This document shows positions 1 through 39,511 of a DNA stretch of 64,000 nucleotides, piece by piece (the first letter of the stretch is position 1; the number at the start of each line of letters is the position of its first letter). The notes below the pieces were generated by a model that worked only from the letters and a program-made list of their open reading frames with translations, made no database searches and was not told the DNA's origin. A program made the position numbers and the translations under genes. Origin of the DNA: Epinephelus fuscoguttatus. Lineage: Eukaryota > Chordata > Actinopteri > Perciformes > Serranidae. The stretch is taken from the NCBI RefSeq assembly GCF_011397635.1, contig NC_064761.1:26887643-26951642 (forward strand), given 5' to 3'.

Positions 1-90
1 AAAGTGATAAACCTAAAAACAGGAACAATAATGCAGTTAATACGTATGCAGTACAGCTCTACAGCCTTATAGGTATCACGTGTCATTCAG

Positions 91-93
<3 letters not shown>

Positions 94-142
<49 letters not shown>
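94..142. repeat. (AC)n microsatellite
   Basis: About 24 uninterrupted AC units in the zfr2 intron upstream of the first visible exon, followed by degenerate CATA units to about 162. Confidence 0.97.
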
Positions 143-146
<4 letters not shown>

Positions 147-187
147 TATACATACATACACAGAGCTACATGTAAACGCTCAGATAG

Positions 188-9259
<9,072 letters not shown>

Positions 9260-9659
9260 CCTTTGTGTCCACAGCGGAGGCGTTTGCTAGTTTAGAGACT
9301 GGTAGAATGTCACAACTTTAAACTTTTTCTTATCTCGAAAACAATCTTAACACGCAGCTATACACATATGAATATAACTGACTGTACATGTTACATGTCT
9401 GCCCTTGAATTAGGAGGAGTCATGTGTTGGGAGGAGGAGACTGAAGCTTGAGAACCTGTACTGCAAATCCTTCTCTCGTATAGTAATATCCCACAAGATT
9501 CAGTGTCTTTTAAAGTGTGCAGAGGAAATTGAAAATCATGAAAATGACTGATTGCATTATTGCACACAAACTACTGACCATCCCTCCCCTGTTTATTCAC
9601 CGTAGCTTAACCACTAAAGTGTACTACAGTTGTGTTGTTTTCTACGATGTTGAAGGGGA

Positions 9660-11060
9660 GCTTTGGTTTGTTTCAACCTGGACCCTACTTTTCCATGTTT
9701 TTGTGTCAAAGTGACTAATGGGAACAACATTTTTTATTAAAGTGGTCCAGTATTGAGAAAATAGCAGCTGTAAAACAAGCTTCAATGTAATCCCTACGGG
9801 TAATTGTGCACCATCAATTAACGTCCACTACAAGTGCTTGTTTTGCCACTGACAGGCTTATAGAAGAAAGACCCTACAGAGAAATGAAACATTTGTCCCG
9901 TTTGTTATTGTGACCAAATCTCACTCAAAGACAAGTCTCCTTATGAAATCTTGCGAAAGGCTACTTTTTGCTGGAAAAACAACGGTAGAGGCATTACAAA
10001 GAGTTGGAGAGAGGAGTGTCAGGAAGAGTTTGATGTGTTGGAGTACAAGAAATGTAGCTTAAGCCCTGTTTCCACCAAACACTTCCGGTATGGTACCTTT
10101 AAAACAAAAGTAGCCCTGCAGACTACTTTTGTCTCTCTCTGGGATATTTAAGAATAGTGGGTTTGTGCATTTAGTCCTTCTCAGGCAAGCTCAGGGGTTT
10201 AGTGTTGCGGAGTCCACAGGAATGACGCTCTGTGATGCTTTTTTCCCTCTCCGAGCAAGGTTTGATACACACAGTTTATATAATCTTTTAAACACTTGAA
10301 GATCCACTCATATCTAAAAGTGTCCGTCATCCAAGAGAGGGAATTAAAACTAAAGTAATGGGCAAAGTTTCATTGGATTGACGTCGTCATACATGACTAA
10401 CACAAGTAGTCGTTCCACCCTTTCTCAGACTACAGCTGCTGCAAGAGGCAGCAAAACATCCTTTCATTTTACAGTTTTAGTTTACTAATATATGTAAAAC
10501 TCTCCACAAGCTTCAAAACCAGCCACAACTCAGCCCTGATCAGAGTGACTGTCTGCCATTAACCAATCAATGGACTGCAGTGTTCACAGCTCCACCTTTT
10601 AGTACCAGATCTGTGTGTCAGGTACTCCAACAGAGGCGAGACCAAAATGGGGACGGTACTGAACGCGTCCATTGGTACCATCCACAACTTTTCACATCAG
10701 AAACAGAAAAACAGCGGAACTGAACTGTACGGTACTGCTTGGTGGAAACAGGGCTTTAGTGTGATCGAAAAGATTTTCAGTGACAATGTGGAAAAGATTT
10801 CATGAGATTTCAGAACAAGACTCGAGCAAGTCTTGGTCACAATAACGACGACGAGTTAAAGGTAAAGAAAAAAAATTCTCTGTTGCTTTTAATAACCAAT
10901 ACCAAACACTTCCCAGTGGACAGTTGCCTGTAGGGACTACATGCAGCCTGTTGCACCACTGCAGCTCTCAGTGCTGGACCAGTTTCAAAAATTGTTGCTC
11001 TCATTAGTCACTTAGACAGAAAACATGAGAAAATAGACCCAGGTTGAAACAAATCAAAAT
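9660..11060. mobile_element. Inverted-repeat DNA element, host of a nested MITE
   Basis: The left side (TTTGGTTTGTTTCAACCTGG, then AAAGTGACTAATG and AGTGGTCCAG) recurs inverted on the right at about 10975-11060 (CCAGTTTCAAAAATTG, CATTAGTCACTT, CCCAGGTTGAAACAAATC). A shorter inverted match, TTATTGTGACCA (near 9905) to TGGTCACAATAA (near 10833), lies closer to the middle. No transposase frame. Edges are approximate; target duplications were not resolved. Confidence 0.6.
10062..10755. mobile_element. PIF/Harbinger-type MITE
   Basis: The terminal inverted repeats AGCCCTGTTTCCACCA and TGGTGGAAACAGGGCT are perfect, and the element is flanked by TTA on both sides (10059-10061 and 10756-10758). A 3 bp TWA duplication is the known signature of PIF/Harbinger elements. 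At 694 bp with no coding frame it is non-autonomous. It sits inside the larger inverted-repeat element at 9660-11060. Confidence 0.8.
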
Positions 11061-12714
11061 TTCCATTTAAAGCCTCCAGTTAAATCATCAGCACTTTAAG
11101 CTTTATTTCCAACAGAGTCTGATCTCTTCTGCTCGAGTCAGGACCGAACTAACGTTTGTGCGTGACGTTTGTACACTGAAATGTGTTGTTCACCCTGTGT
11201 TTAAAAAAGAAAAGACGGGTTCAAGTTTAGAAGCTTTGAAACTGCAAGAAAGATCACAGAAGGCTGACCGTGTTTAGGTGTACCTACATACAGTACTGTG
11301 ATGTTCATTGTGCCTAAGATGACACATTAGCTGCTTCTCTTCACGCCCTCTAGGCTCCCTCTGAAGCATCAATATTTCCTCATACATTTTGACAATACAA
11401 GATAAAAGTTGTAAAACCCCAAAAGGCCCTGCATCACACCTTAAAAACAAGGCTACACTAAAATAACTTCCTTTTTGAAATACGTCACCATGGTTTTGCG
11501 ATAAACGTACAAAGACACAGAAGCTCTGCCTTGTGAGTTTTTCTGTGGAGGTCACACTGGAGATTAAATCCGTCTGAGGAGAGAGAGAGAGAGGTCTTAT
11601 GTTGCACAGTCTGTAGCATGCTGAGGGAATGAAGCACTTAAGAAATGACAATGTTACTGTATGCAGCCATAACTGTATCATTTAAATAATATGCCTAGTA
11701 ATCTTTTTTCTTCCAGAGTATGGTTAGCAGAAGAGAGAAGCTTTAGTGTGAAAAATAAGACTGAATATCTACTGTAATGATCAAGTAGTCCTTTGACTTT
11801 CTTCCTTGTGCCTGCATCAGTGTGTGTCACAGAGTACGGGGAACATTTATGTTTTTGTCGGGTTGATATTGTATTGAGCTCATTTCACACAGATGTAGGA
11901 CAGGGAAGGGACAGTTGCACAACTATTTGGCTTAAAAGTTGACGTGAGAGAATTATTGTGCCGTTTTTAGTTTGATTTTCATTTATCAAGAGCATCATAT
12001 AAGTATTGCTTATTTTATTTCTGAAGGAATCTATTTTGTATTGTTTAAAAAAGGAAAGTGTGAACGTTGCTGTCCTTTATTATTTGAATGTCTTTGTAGT
12101 GTTGCAAAATTAAGGGGAGATTAAAACACTTTTAAGCCATCTTGAGTCCTGGGTATGTCATTTTTAGGGGGTGTTTCTGGAGAAGGAGACGAGTCACTCT
12201 CAGCGTCACTTGTCACGTCGCTTCATGAAATATAAACCGCATTTTTTCCTAAATATTGAGGAAGTGGCGACAGACGGATAACAGCGCTCAGTCCACAGCT
12301 GCAGAGTGTGTGTGACATGAATATGTTCAGTATCGGTTCCTGCTGACTTGTCGACATTTGACAGCAAATACCACAGCTGAGTGACTTAGACTATTTGAAG
12401 TCGTTTTCTTTTCTCTGTCCTGAAGAGAGACGCATCTGAAAGCATCAGTCCAGAGAGCCGCCGCAGGTACTGAAACATTTATACCGACAAGAAACCAGCC
12501 TGAACAAGCTGTCCGGGGCGTTTGACTTTTAATATATGTGACAGCAGCTGAGAACATCCTGCTACATCCACTGACATCCTCATATTTATGCCGTTTTGTA
12601 TTTTTGGATCACCGACAACAGATTCACCGAACGTCTCCATCTTTCATCATTCAGAGACATTTCTGTCCTCGACAGGTTTTCAACGCAGAAACATCACACC
12701 CTCCAGCCCTGCTC

Positions 12715-29781
<17,067 letters not shown>

Positions 29782-30309
29782 TCTTGACTGTAAATCTTGA
29801 ACTCAAAATAATGAGGCTGGAGTTGTGGCGATGGACAGGTAATACACACACTGTTAACCGCTCCTGTGTTGGTGTGCGTCACACAAAATGGTTCAGTGGA
29901 GTTCTTACTGGATTCTTTTAACCTAACGGATGGGACAAGACAGTCATAACGTACCACTGGTTCTCATGTGTTGCCGATGAGAGAGGGTTTTGTGGTTGGA
30001 GCCATGAATATATAAAACTTTGCTTTAGTGTATCTGAGCAAAGCAAAATGGATGTATCAGACCGTGCAGCATGGCTCTATGGATGGCAGCGTGGGTGTGT
30101 TGGTTGCACCACTGCTTTGGATCCTTGGCGTGAAACGTTGTACAGACATTCCTAGTCCCCAGAGGATAAATCCCAATGACTTTGATGATCCTCTGACTTT
30201 TCCTCTAGCACCACCAACAGGTTGATAAGCACAGTCTCTAACACTCCCCTCCAGCCAGCTGAGACGAAACGGAGCATTTCTGACATTCCCCAGACTGTGA
30301 AAAAAAAAA

Positions 30310-30720
30310 GAAGTGGACGTAGCCGCTGTGACATCACCCATTGGTTTGTGGACTACCGCTTTGAAGCTTCGAGTTTGGCATTTTGGCCTTTGCCATCTTG
30401 GTGGAATAGAGGGCAAGCTGGGGAAGATACACATTGCTACAACTCTGTCCTGACTGACAGGTTGCTGTGGTAGCCACGTGTCAATCACAAAGTCACCACA
30501 CATGAGACTGCATACCCTGCTTTACCGTGCTTTTTACTCTAAATGGGACCAACATTTACAAGATGAGCACCAAGTTTCACTGAAGACGACTTGAAACTAG
30601 CAATTGAGACCAAAAAGTTGTTGGGCAAATGTTTACAGAGGTAGTAAATCAAGTGAGAATTAGCGTCATTTTCTCATAGACTTCTATAAATTCAATCACA
30701 ATGGTTGTTAATAATAACTT
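30310..30720. repeat. Dispersed repeat, 'GACATCACCCATTGGTTTGTGGACTACC' family, copy 1
   Basis: The phrases GTGGACGTAGCCGCTGTGAC, CCCATTGGTTTGTGGACTACC and GGCATTTTGGCCTTTGCCATC mark a teleost repeat. The same block recurs at about 50175-50400 (copy 2). No frame of interest. Edges approximate. Confidence 0.6.
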
Positions 30721-30819
30721 CTGGGCTGAAAATCCCTGCATCACATACATAATGTCAAATGAAGCTGAGCTAACACCAACCCCATTGGTTAGTTTAAGCA
30801 ACCTAAAAGGAGGCCCACC

Positions 30820-30864
30820 AAAAAAAACAAACAAACAAACAAACAAACAAACAAACAAAAAAAA
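30820..30864. repeat. (CAAA)n microsatellite
   Basis: About eight CAAA units flanked by A runs, immediately left of the hAT-like element. Confidence 0.9.
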
Positions 30865-30884
30865 CATCAGTTCGAGTGCATGCT

Positions 30885-31423
30885 TAGCCTGAGTGTCAGA
30901 CTGAAGCTCCCAGAACCTTCAGTCTGACATCGCCTCCATTGAAGACGATTTACAAGGGGGAGGGAATTTGATTTTTCCCTAACCAATCAGTAGAGATCAA
31001 CGACTCACCCAGAATCTGAAGTCATTAGTATCCATGCCTCGGGGGTGCCGAAAACAAGCGAGCATTGCCCGTTTAAAATGTCTCCATCGTTGTGCACGCC
31101 CAGCTGCATCGCCAAATCCAGTTTAGCAGCTTCCTTAATTTGGTCCTCCATTAACGCGAGTAGTGGCCAAAAACCTTGGTAGCATTGTTCATTTGGTCTG
31201 TAGGATCTGTAGCGGTTGCCATTGTTGCTATCCTCACCGGCGCACAGCTTGACATCAGCGTGGCGCCGATTGGCTAATCGCTAGACCCGCCCCCACCCCT
31301 GGCGTTCATTGGTCCGTCCATCGTTTGGACGAGATAAATCACAAATTCATTGAAGTATGCCAGACCAGAGATGCAAGCCTACTCAGTTGAGTGGGCAGGG
31401 TCTATGGTCTGGAACCAGGCTAA
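30885..31423. mobile_element. hAT-like non-autonomous element
   Basis: Starts TAGCCTGAGTGTCAGAC and ends ...GGTCTGGAACCAGGCTAA, an imperfect terminal inverted repeat. It is flanked by TGCATGCT on both sides (30877-30884 and 31424-31431), an 8 bp target duplication, the length typical of hAT elements. At 539 bp it has no coding sequence. Confidence 0.75.
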
Positions 31424-32439
31424 TGCATGCTATATTTAAAACATTTTCCCAGCTTTACCTTGCTGTCAAACAACTCTTTCCGAAAGGCAACTGAAGCAGT
31501 TATCTCAAAGCCACCAGACCCCTTTGACAAAAACAAGAATTTTACTTTGCAGAACACAGGAGTTGCTGGTCTATCATTTCCACAATCCATTAGTGTGGAA
31601 AGGAGAGCATCCAAATTAATACAATATATATATATAATCTAATTTATTACAATATAGCATATTAATAATAAACTTAAAAATATACATGAACATTATTTTA
31701 TACTATGAAAAGGAATGTCATTTCAGTTGGATCTCACCACAGGACAATGCACAGCCAATATCTCTGAAGTCTTTTGACACTGTGTTTGTAGCACCATACT
31801 AGATCCCATTCAATGAATCTCCTGAATGATAAATCATGTGTGAATGTCAGTTCAGTCAGTCCGATAAGAGCAGCTGGGATTCAGTGTCTGTCCATCTGGG
31901 TGTTCAAAGATGTAGAGTTTGGCATAAATAGTTTATTCATATTTAATGTTTGGGAGAAACAACAGGCAGAGATTAAACGTATGGGAAGCAGAGAGATGGA
32001 GAAAGAGGAAAAATGTTTATCCTGGATTTAATCACAGATCATCCAAATCTGTTTCTTGGCATTAATGCTCATTGCTCAACAATATGCCATGGACTCAGGG
32101 CTTAGAGTGAAAAATATTTAATGCTGTTGCTGGTTTGTTATAACAGAATAATTTTACTTAATGCATACTTAAAAACACAGTGTGTGCAGGCAATACTGGC
32201 AGGTTTATTTGCAGCAGATACTCTGTTAAGGAGCTTTTTGACTTTTTGATTTGTTTTTTTAGAAACCAAATCTCGCACTATTTTGTTACCTAGACACCAG
32301 AATAAATGTTGGATTTATACATTTCTGTACATGATGGATACATTACATTTTTACATTATTATGTAGCAGATGTTAAAACCCTATGTTTCTTTTCATTTCA
32401 TTAGCGCCTTGGTTAACGTCTGGTTAAGTTTAGGCACAA

Positions 32440-32850
32440 CCAAGAACGGACAGCGGAGGAAATGCCCGCACAACATGCAACTGAGCTGGACAGCCACAAA
32501 AAAGGTTTGCAGGTTGAGATCAATGCAAAAAAAAGTAAATTTATTTAGGACATCTGTGCCCGAAAAGAACTGTGCTCAAAGTGCAAAAAATTATTCAAAA
32601 AAAAAAAAAAGTGAACACTGCACTGCACTGATGATAGTCAAGGACTGAAACGTTTGCTGCTGTTTTTATTCATGCTTTAATTATTTTTTGCAATTTCAGC
32701 ACCATTATTTTGTGCATGGATGTCCGAAATAAATTGAATTTTTTTTGCATTGATCCTAGCCTGTCAACCTTTTTTGTTGCTGTCCAGCCCAGTTGCATCA
32801 GTGTGCAGGTATCTCCCCTGCTGTCCTTTCTTGGTTGTCCATTGTACCGA
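32440..32850. repeat. Inverted pair of a dispersed repeat
   Basis: The left block 32440-32560 (CAACCAAGAACGGACAGCGG ... GGACAGCCACAAAAAAGG ... GATCAATGCAAAAAAA ... ATTTAGGACATC) recurs inverted at about 32715-32845. The two face each other across ~150 bp that includes a poly-A run. Confidence 0.65.
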
Positions 32851-32869
32851 CGCACTTAAGATTAATTTT

Positions 32870-33260
32870 TTTGTTGCCCTAAGTAGGTGCAGCTTCACAA
32901 CAGCCCTAAGTTTAGGCCCAAAAATTACTTTGTTAAGTAATTTCCAGTAATTTCTGGAAAAGCAGTAATTTCTCGGTTAAAAACAACTGCTTTTCATGGC
33001 ACTGTCCCTGCTGGAAACACAGTAATGGTTCAATAAAAAAACACCCCCATTTGGAGCCTAAAAAGTTCCTGGAAAGGCAGTGATAACTTGCCAGAACAGT
33101 GGTCTGCAGCTTAGCAGGCATCTCGCCCTCTCGATGACAAAGTCAGCTCATATACTATGTCACTTTAGAAACTGTTGATGATACATATGAAACATAGAAA
33201 TGTTACGTATCCATTATTTGCAGAGATGTACAATGCCAAAATTTTCCTCTGCTGACTGGG
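32870..33260. repeat. Dispersed repeat, short copy
   Basis: Shares CACTTTAGAAACTGTTGATGATA and AGATGTACAATGCCAA with 42270-42340 (CACTTTGGAAATGTTGATATGATA, AGACATACAATGCCAA). Boundaries approximate. Confidence 0.5.
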
Positions 33261-34255
33261 CTGTATTTTTTTCATCGCATCTACCAGTCATCATACTTTG
33301 GGCAGACTTTGATTCAATTCATTCAAATTTAATTTATTTCCTCAGACTAAATCAATGGAACATACAGCATTTATTTATCACTACTTTGTCCTCCCTCTGT
33401 ACGAGGAATTTGAGATTATAAGAGTGACTTTGTGTTATCCACAGTCCTCTTGGGATTTTTACAGGTACAAAATGTATTCTGCTTTCATTATCTTTGGACT
33501 TCACATCATTATATTACATATATGGTAACATATTCTATTTATTAATGTACCACTTGTTTCACTGCATGTGATTATCAACTGGTTTTAATAGAAATGCAAT
33601 AAATGTTCATCTCTCTGATGAGACAAATACATTTTCACTTCAAAAGTCATCACAAAATGAAGCCTCTTTTTTTGGACTGTTGTCACGTCACCACACCAAA
33701 TTAAAGATGTCATTTGATTTAAGTCCACGTAAGCCTGGTATTTGTCTCTGTCCCAGGAGACGGACCCCAAATTGAGGCTTGATCCTTCCTCTCTTGTTAT
33801 AGTACAGTGCAAGCGTAGGGTCTTCCACGATTTGTTCAATCTGCTCTGTGTGTTTTCCTGAAGCTCTCCAATGGGATGAGCTGCAATTTTCTGGACACGG
33901 ATTTATAGAGGAACCAAATGTAAAAAAAAAAAAAAAAAAAAAGAAGAAAATAATAATAAATGATTTGCTGTCTTCGATGGTAGATGAGTTATGTTATTGA
34001 CTGAAAGATTTTTTCTCCTAAATATCAGTGGTTATTTCCTTGCTGTTTGTCAGTGTGTTTTTAAAGCACTGATGCAGGAATATCAGCACAAACTGCCCAT
34101 AAATGAATGTGTGAGTTCTCAAGATATTTTTTCAGAGGGTCTTATGTCCTCTGAAGTGTGCTTTCTATGATTTTAAAGTGACTTTTAGGTTTAATTTTAG
34201 AGTGTTAACATGTAGTGCAGTGTTTTTTATTTAAACTGGACCAATTAAGATCCTC

Positions 34256-35446
34256 TTAAAGAGATACTTTGGATTTTTTTAAGTGGGCTTGTATGAGGTA
34301 CTTATCATTTGTCAATATATTCGGTCAGCACACCCCCAGTTGGCAGAAGCAGGCCGGCTTACCCACACGAAAGCTAAGCAGTGTATTGCTGTGGGGCAGC
34401 AGCAAAATGTATTTTAGCTACCTAAAAAAAGGTTCCACCAAAAAAATCTATCACAATTTAAGTGTGGGCTAAATTGAGAGTATTTTTTTTCCGCTTGCGC
34501 TGATAAAATTAGGGGTGCTACTCCTGTGAGATGCCAGCAGTTAAAACCACATCCTCAATACATTCTACCTCACACTAATAAACAATAGACAATAAATAAG
34601 TGTAGATAAAATAAAAACTATGCATAGTATGACTGTGAATATTACACATAAAGTGTAGTAAAAAAAAAAAAGTGTATTGGAATTTGTTCAAAGTCGTTAT
34701 TGCTATTTTGAGGGGAAAAAGCTGTGTTTGAGTCCAGGTTCTGAATGATCTCTAGGGCTTTCCAGAGGGCCGTGAATCAAACAGATGGTACCCTGGGTGT
34801 GTATAGCCTTTGATGATGGCCAAGTCTCTACTGAGGTAGAGGGTGTTAGCAACCACTTCCAGGGAAGGAAGAGGACAGCGAGGCACCAAACTGGAGAGCA
34901 GAGAGCCGCTGCACATCTTGCACCATCTTGCTCATCTATGCTCGCTGAACACAGGAATTGCTGGTCCACTCCTGCCTAGATTGGTTAGGTTGTTTGTGTT
35001 ATTGTGTGACTTTGGTGAACCAAACCAATCCTTTAAGATATCAAAGTCTCACAAGAGCACGGACAAAATAACTGATGAAGGCAGCGGTAGACGAGCAGCT
35101 CCAGTGCTCAGCAATGTTAAATGGCTGTTTTACTGAATGCAGACTGGTGGCCTTGAAGAGAGTGATGTAACTGCTTCAGTTCCCCATCGGAAATCACTGT
35201 CTGATAATAAGGTTAACCGATGAAAATATTCTCAATACAGCGTACTCTGTAACTGATAATGAATATTTTAGGTAGTTAAAATATGTTTTGTTGCTGTAGC
35301 AGTACATTGCTTTGTTTTAGTTTCAGGCTCCTGCCTGCTTCTCCAAACGGGAGACATGCCGACTGCCATCTACTGTATGTAATACATTTACTATGGGTAA
35401 GAACCTCATACAACCCCACTCCAACAGATCTGAACTATCCCTTTAA
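34256..35446. mobile_element. TTAA-flanked inverted-repeat element, copy B
   Basis: Same family as 4045-5448. The ends are TTAAAGAGATACTTTGG and GAACTATCCCTTTAA, with arms containing TTGTATGAGGTACTTATC, AGAAGCAGGC and GAAAGCTAAGCAGTGTA in inverted order (right arm: GAACCTCATACAACCCC, GCCTGCTTCTCC). Internal blocks also match copy A, for example GACTTTGGTGAACCAAACCAATCC. No SINE inside this copy. Confidence 0.75.
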
Positions 35447-36700
35447 AGCCCTCGTGTTTAACAGATGGTGGTAAATGCTATGGCTGAATGATCTATGGAC
35501 ATCAGTAGATGCTCTTTCCTGATGGAGCTCTGCCTGTACTGCAGCCCCCGTCAGTTTTTGCTTGTTTTGGAGGCTTTTTGTGTTCAGTCTTGTCTCAGAT
35601 GCCTTTCAAGGATTTATACGGATTTCCCAGCCACATCAATAGACTCCAAATGTAAATACTGCACCAAGAATCAACTTTTGTTATGCTCTTTCATCCATAA
35701 AGTCATGATGAAATGACACACCTGCTGAAGAAACAGTTGAGCAGATAATTATTGCAGTCAGCTGATTAAATTTGTATGTAAATAGCCTTAAATCAAAGCT
35801 TAGAGTCATCCCTTTAACCTCATAGTCACTGTTTTTTTTCCACATCTAATTTGCTGGATTACAGAGCAAAAACAAAGTGTAACTGTTCTACGACTACTTG
35901 GAGACTGCACAGTGAAGGCTGTTTTAGGGGCCTTTGTGTGACTCGTAGTGGAGCCGAGGCAGCACTTGACAGTTTCTAGACATGCAGCAGTATGAAAAGG
36001 GATGGTGAACCAACCTAATGAGGCTTATCTTGGTTAGATTTAAGTAGATCGTGGTCACTTCAAAAGGTCTTAGGTCAAAGAAAAGTAGCTAATATGAGCT
36101 AATTGGTATTAGACATAAGATGCTCTTCCAAGAAAACTGAATCATCTGAGCATCTGTTCGTCCCTGGAGAGGTGCCTTCCTCTGCTGCAGAAACCAACCC
36201 ATCAAGAAGAAGCTCACTGTCCCTTTTCAACCAGACTGACTGGTCTACTCAACAATTTGAGATCATGAGTCTTTGAATCAGAAGGAAAGTAGTCTGATTC
36301 ACCAGATGTAGACTGTAGACTGTAGACTGTGGCCATAAACCTGCAGTTGGCTGACTGTTAAGGCGGACATCCCACCACCTTCAGCTACATGCGTGTCACC
36401 GTTTTCAAAATCCCCCAGTTCCAGGAAACAACAACAAACAGCCTCCAAACAACCTACACGCTGAAAACAAGTTTTGATGAAGATTTAGATCATTCTACAA
36501 GGCATGCCTGCTTTGTTCTTTCTGTGAACCGTTATAAAGATTTACAACTAATACAACAACTTGTCAACACACCTTGGAAATGATTTGCCACACCTCTTTA
36601 CCCTGGGAGCAGCATGTGCCAGTGACAATGACTTTACCAACGTACCGATCTGTTCCACCACCCACAAGCTTCTGTAAAATTGACAATAAATAATAGGATA

Positions 36701-36711
36701 TAATAATAATG

Positions 36712-36766
<55 letters not shown>
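36701..36766. repeat. (TAA)n microsatellite
   Basis: About 21 TAA units with one GAT interruption. Confidence 0.95.
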
Positions 36767-36768
<2 letters not shown>

Positions 36769-39511
36769 TCTAAATTAAAACTACATCTATTTAAACAATA
36801 AAAATAAACTGAAATGAGTAAACCTACTCTGGAAACAAACTGAAACTAAACTGATTCACTTGTTTATTTGTCACATGGAACAAGGTACAGCTCCAGTGAA
36901 ACATTTATCCCATCGGCTCCTTTAACTTGTGCACTGTAATTTAGTCCCTTTATGCTTTCTCACATTGATGGCTCCTGCTTTCTAATTGATCGCGTTTCCA
37001 GATGGTTCTGTTAATCCAGGGTTTCTGATTGTGGAATGATTTAACTGTCCACACATACTGACCTCAACAAGACAGCCACATAGTCTCCCCTCCAGAACAC
37101 AGGCAGCAGCTCTGCTCTGCCACTGCCTTTGCAGCCGCCTCTTTATAGCGTATGATCAACAGCAGGACAGGGACAGCAGCTCAAAGCCCCAAGATACACC
37201 AGTCCTTATTCATCATAAAGCACACGTCTCCTGTCATTCTCTTATTAGAGTCCTCTGCTCTGTCACATGGCATATAGGGAAAAAAGCCTCCTGGTTGAAT
37301 GGTGTTGTCCAGGATCTAGCCAAGCCTTGGTGATTCAAAGGAGCAGGAGAGTTGGAGACGGCTGACAGCTTTGCGTGTACAAACACCAGTGTGACAGCTG
37401 ATGTCAAACAAAGGATAGGATCCTCTATGTTACTCAGTATAGCCGATCCCAATCAGTAAAAAATAAAAAATGCCTTGATGCCCCGATACCAATCTTTGAG
37501 ACTGAATCCGGACATCTCTCGACATAAGAGCATAACTTAAGCACAAATTTAGCGAAGCTGACAGAGAGGCAACTAGAAGCATCTGCACCTACATCATTTC
37601 ATGATGTAATTAAACTGAATATTAAAAAAATAATAATAATAATTAAAAATGCAAATCTGTAATGTTTCTGGTATCACTAAATTTTGTTCCTGGTCTCTAC
37701 AGTTTGTTAGTTTAACTGAGGTCAGTAGTTGAAAGGTGTAAACATAATGTCATTTGGATCAATAGTTGGATCAGGAAGTCAAAAGGTTCTCCTCCTACTA
37801 AAAATGCCCTTAGATCTGTGTGAAGCATGTTTAGCCCAGAACATACTGTGCCGCACGTAAGTAGGCTAGGCTTAGCACAGCGCACATGCATCATGGCTTG
37901 TGTTTTAACACTGAGGAGTTCACAACACAGGTCATACATGTCTAGGTGTGAAAGTACATCTCAGACCAGGTCCAGCAAAGGAGCTTTTCACATAATCGTC
38001 TCTGCCACTGTCTGCTTTTATTGCTGGCATTTCAAAGTTTGACATTTTCTCATATGCGTGTTTGTCATGCTGACAGTCCTCATCATCATGTAACTGTTCC
38101 TGTGGACACATACTCAAATTGAAACAGTTTGAACCAGATATTTCAAGTACAGCAACCTAAACTCGTTGGGGAGGCTCACATTATGCTCAAAATTATTATA
38201 TCAAAACTGTGAAGATCAAACTGTGCAAAGGCAAAATTAATATACTGTAAATAAAGTAATTTGTCATCATACAACAAGAACAGATCTGTTGCTGTTTGCA
38301 GTGAATTTCAGTTGATTTGACAGAGCGGGTGAATTTAAACATGCTGCCGCTGTGTGTACAGTGTGAAAGCTGGGGGGTCAGCTGTAATTCAATTAGATAA
38401 ATAAGGTTAAGAGCAGCCGTCTGTCTCTTGGTCAAAGTCTGACATTAGAGGTGCTTGCGTGACAAGGCGACTGACCGACTTCTCACAATGCAAAAACAAT
38501 AGCGCACACTTATTTACCAACAAGATTGATCGCACATTTCTACTGGATTTTTAACTTAGCCGTTGGCTGGTGAAAATTTCTAGTGCACTTGTTCTGTGGG
38601 CCCAATAATGCAGAGGCAGAGTGGAAGAACTTAAACACTTGCAATCATTGTCTATTTCTCCCATTTCTTTCAACATCGCTCTTCTTGAGTCCTTATCCTG
38701 TGGGTTAATAGTTCCATATCATATGTTTCATACACAATTTTCAGCCTTTCATTTCTAACACAGTTCCTCCTGTCATATTGCCCAAGTACAATACCATGTA
38801 TGACTGAGGTATATCATGGCCAAAAATGTTAATAATAACTGAACATTTACCAGAAACTGTACATTTTAGGACAGAGCCAAAATACATGGGTATTATCCAC
38901 ATGTATTGCCCCGCATCTTCTCCAACATGGCTCTGCTATAGATAAGTATATGCTCTTTATTTGTTGTGTAGTAAATGATCTAATTATATTCTTCCAACAG
39001 CACTCTCTCCAAGTACGAGAGGATGTTGTAGACTGTTGTGTTCTCCGAATCGGAAGTCAAACTTTTATGGCTTCATGCGCCACTGAGCAACTTTCATAGG
39101 ACCGAACAGGGCCCTGCCTTAAACACTATATCCTATGTTCCTGCCCTGTCAGCCACTGTCTATTTAATCCCTGCCTTCAAAATCTCAAAGTCAACTTGAC
39201 AAGGAAGCAAGTGTGAGCACATGGGGCGGGGTCTAGCTCGTGCTAGTCATAGCCCCGTGCTCACAGGACTGCATTTTTGCATGTGGAGCAGAAATGGCCT
39301 GTCACAGAGAGAGTTTTCTGCTGGTGGATACTGTTCAGTGCACTCCTATTCATTACATGAGCTTGGTTTTGATGAAATGAATCACCCTTTGGGGGGGTTA
39401 CAGCCCTGCTAGCAAATTTACAGTTCATGTCAACACTACTAGCATTACATTTTTAGCATTAAGAAGCAAGCTAGCAAGCTAAGATTGACTCAGAACAAAT
39501 TCCTTATGTTA

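Larger units (their letters stand above)
9260..12714. other. zfr2 3' UTR and zfr2-matk intergenic region
   Basis: From the zfr2 stop to the matk start codon is 3.45 kb. The block 9660-11060 is mobile-element sequence. An ATTAAA at 9736-9741 lies inside that element. Another candidate poly(A) signal is ATTAAA at about 12119 (GAGATTAAAACAC) followed by a GT-rich stretch, so the zfr2 3' UTR could run to about 12.15 kb. The matk 5' UTR is probably within about 12.2-12.71 kb; a possible internal splice pair (GCCGCAG/GTACTG near 12468 and CCTCGACAG near 12676) is visible but unproven. No other gene seen. Confidence 0.5.

Noticed and set aside
37000..37210. Possible conserved coding or regulatory block near GATGGTTCTGTTAATCCAGG
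   Set aside because: It looked non-random, but I could not find a consistent frame, splice sites or a clear site cluster.
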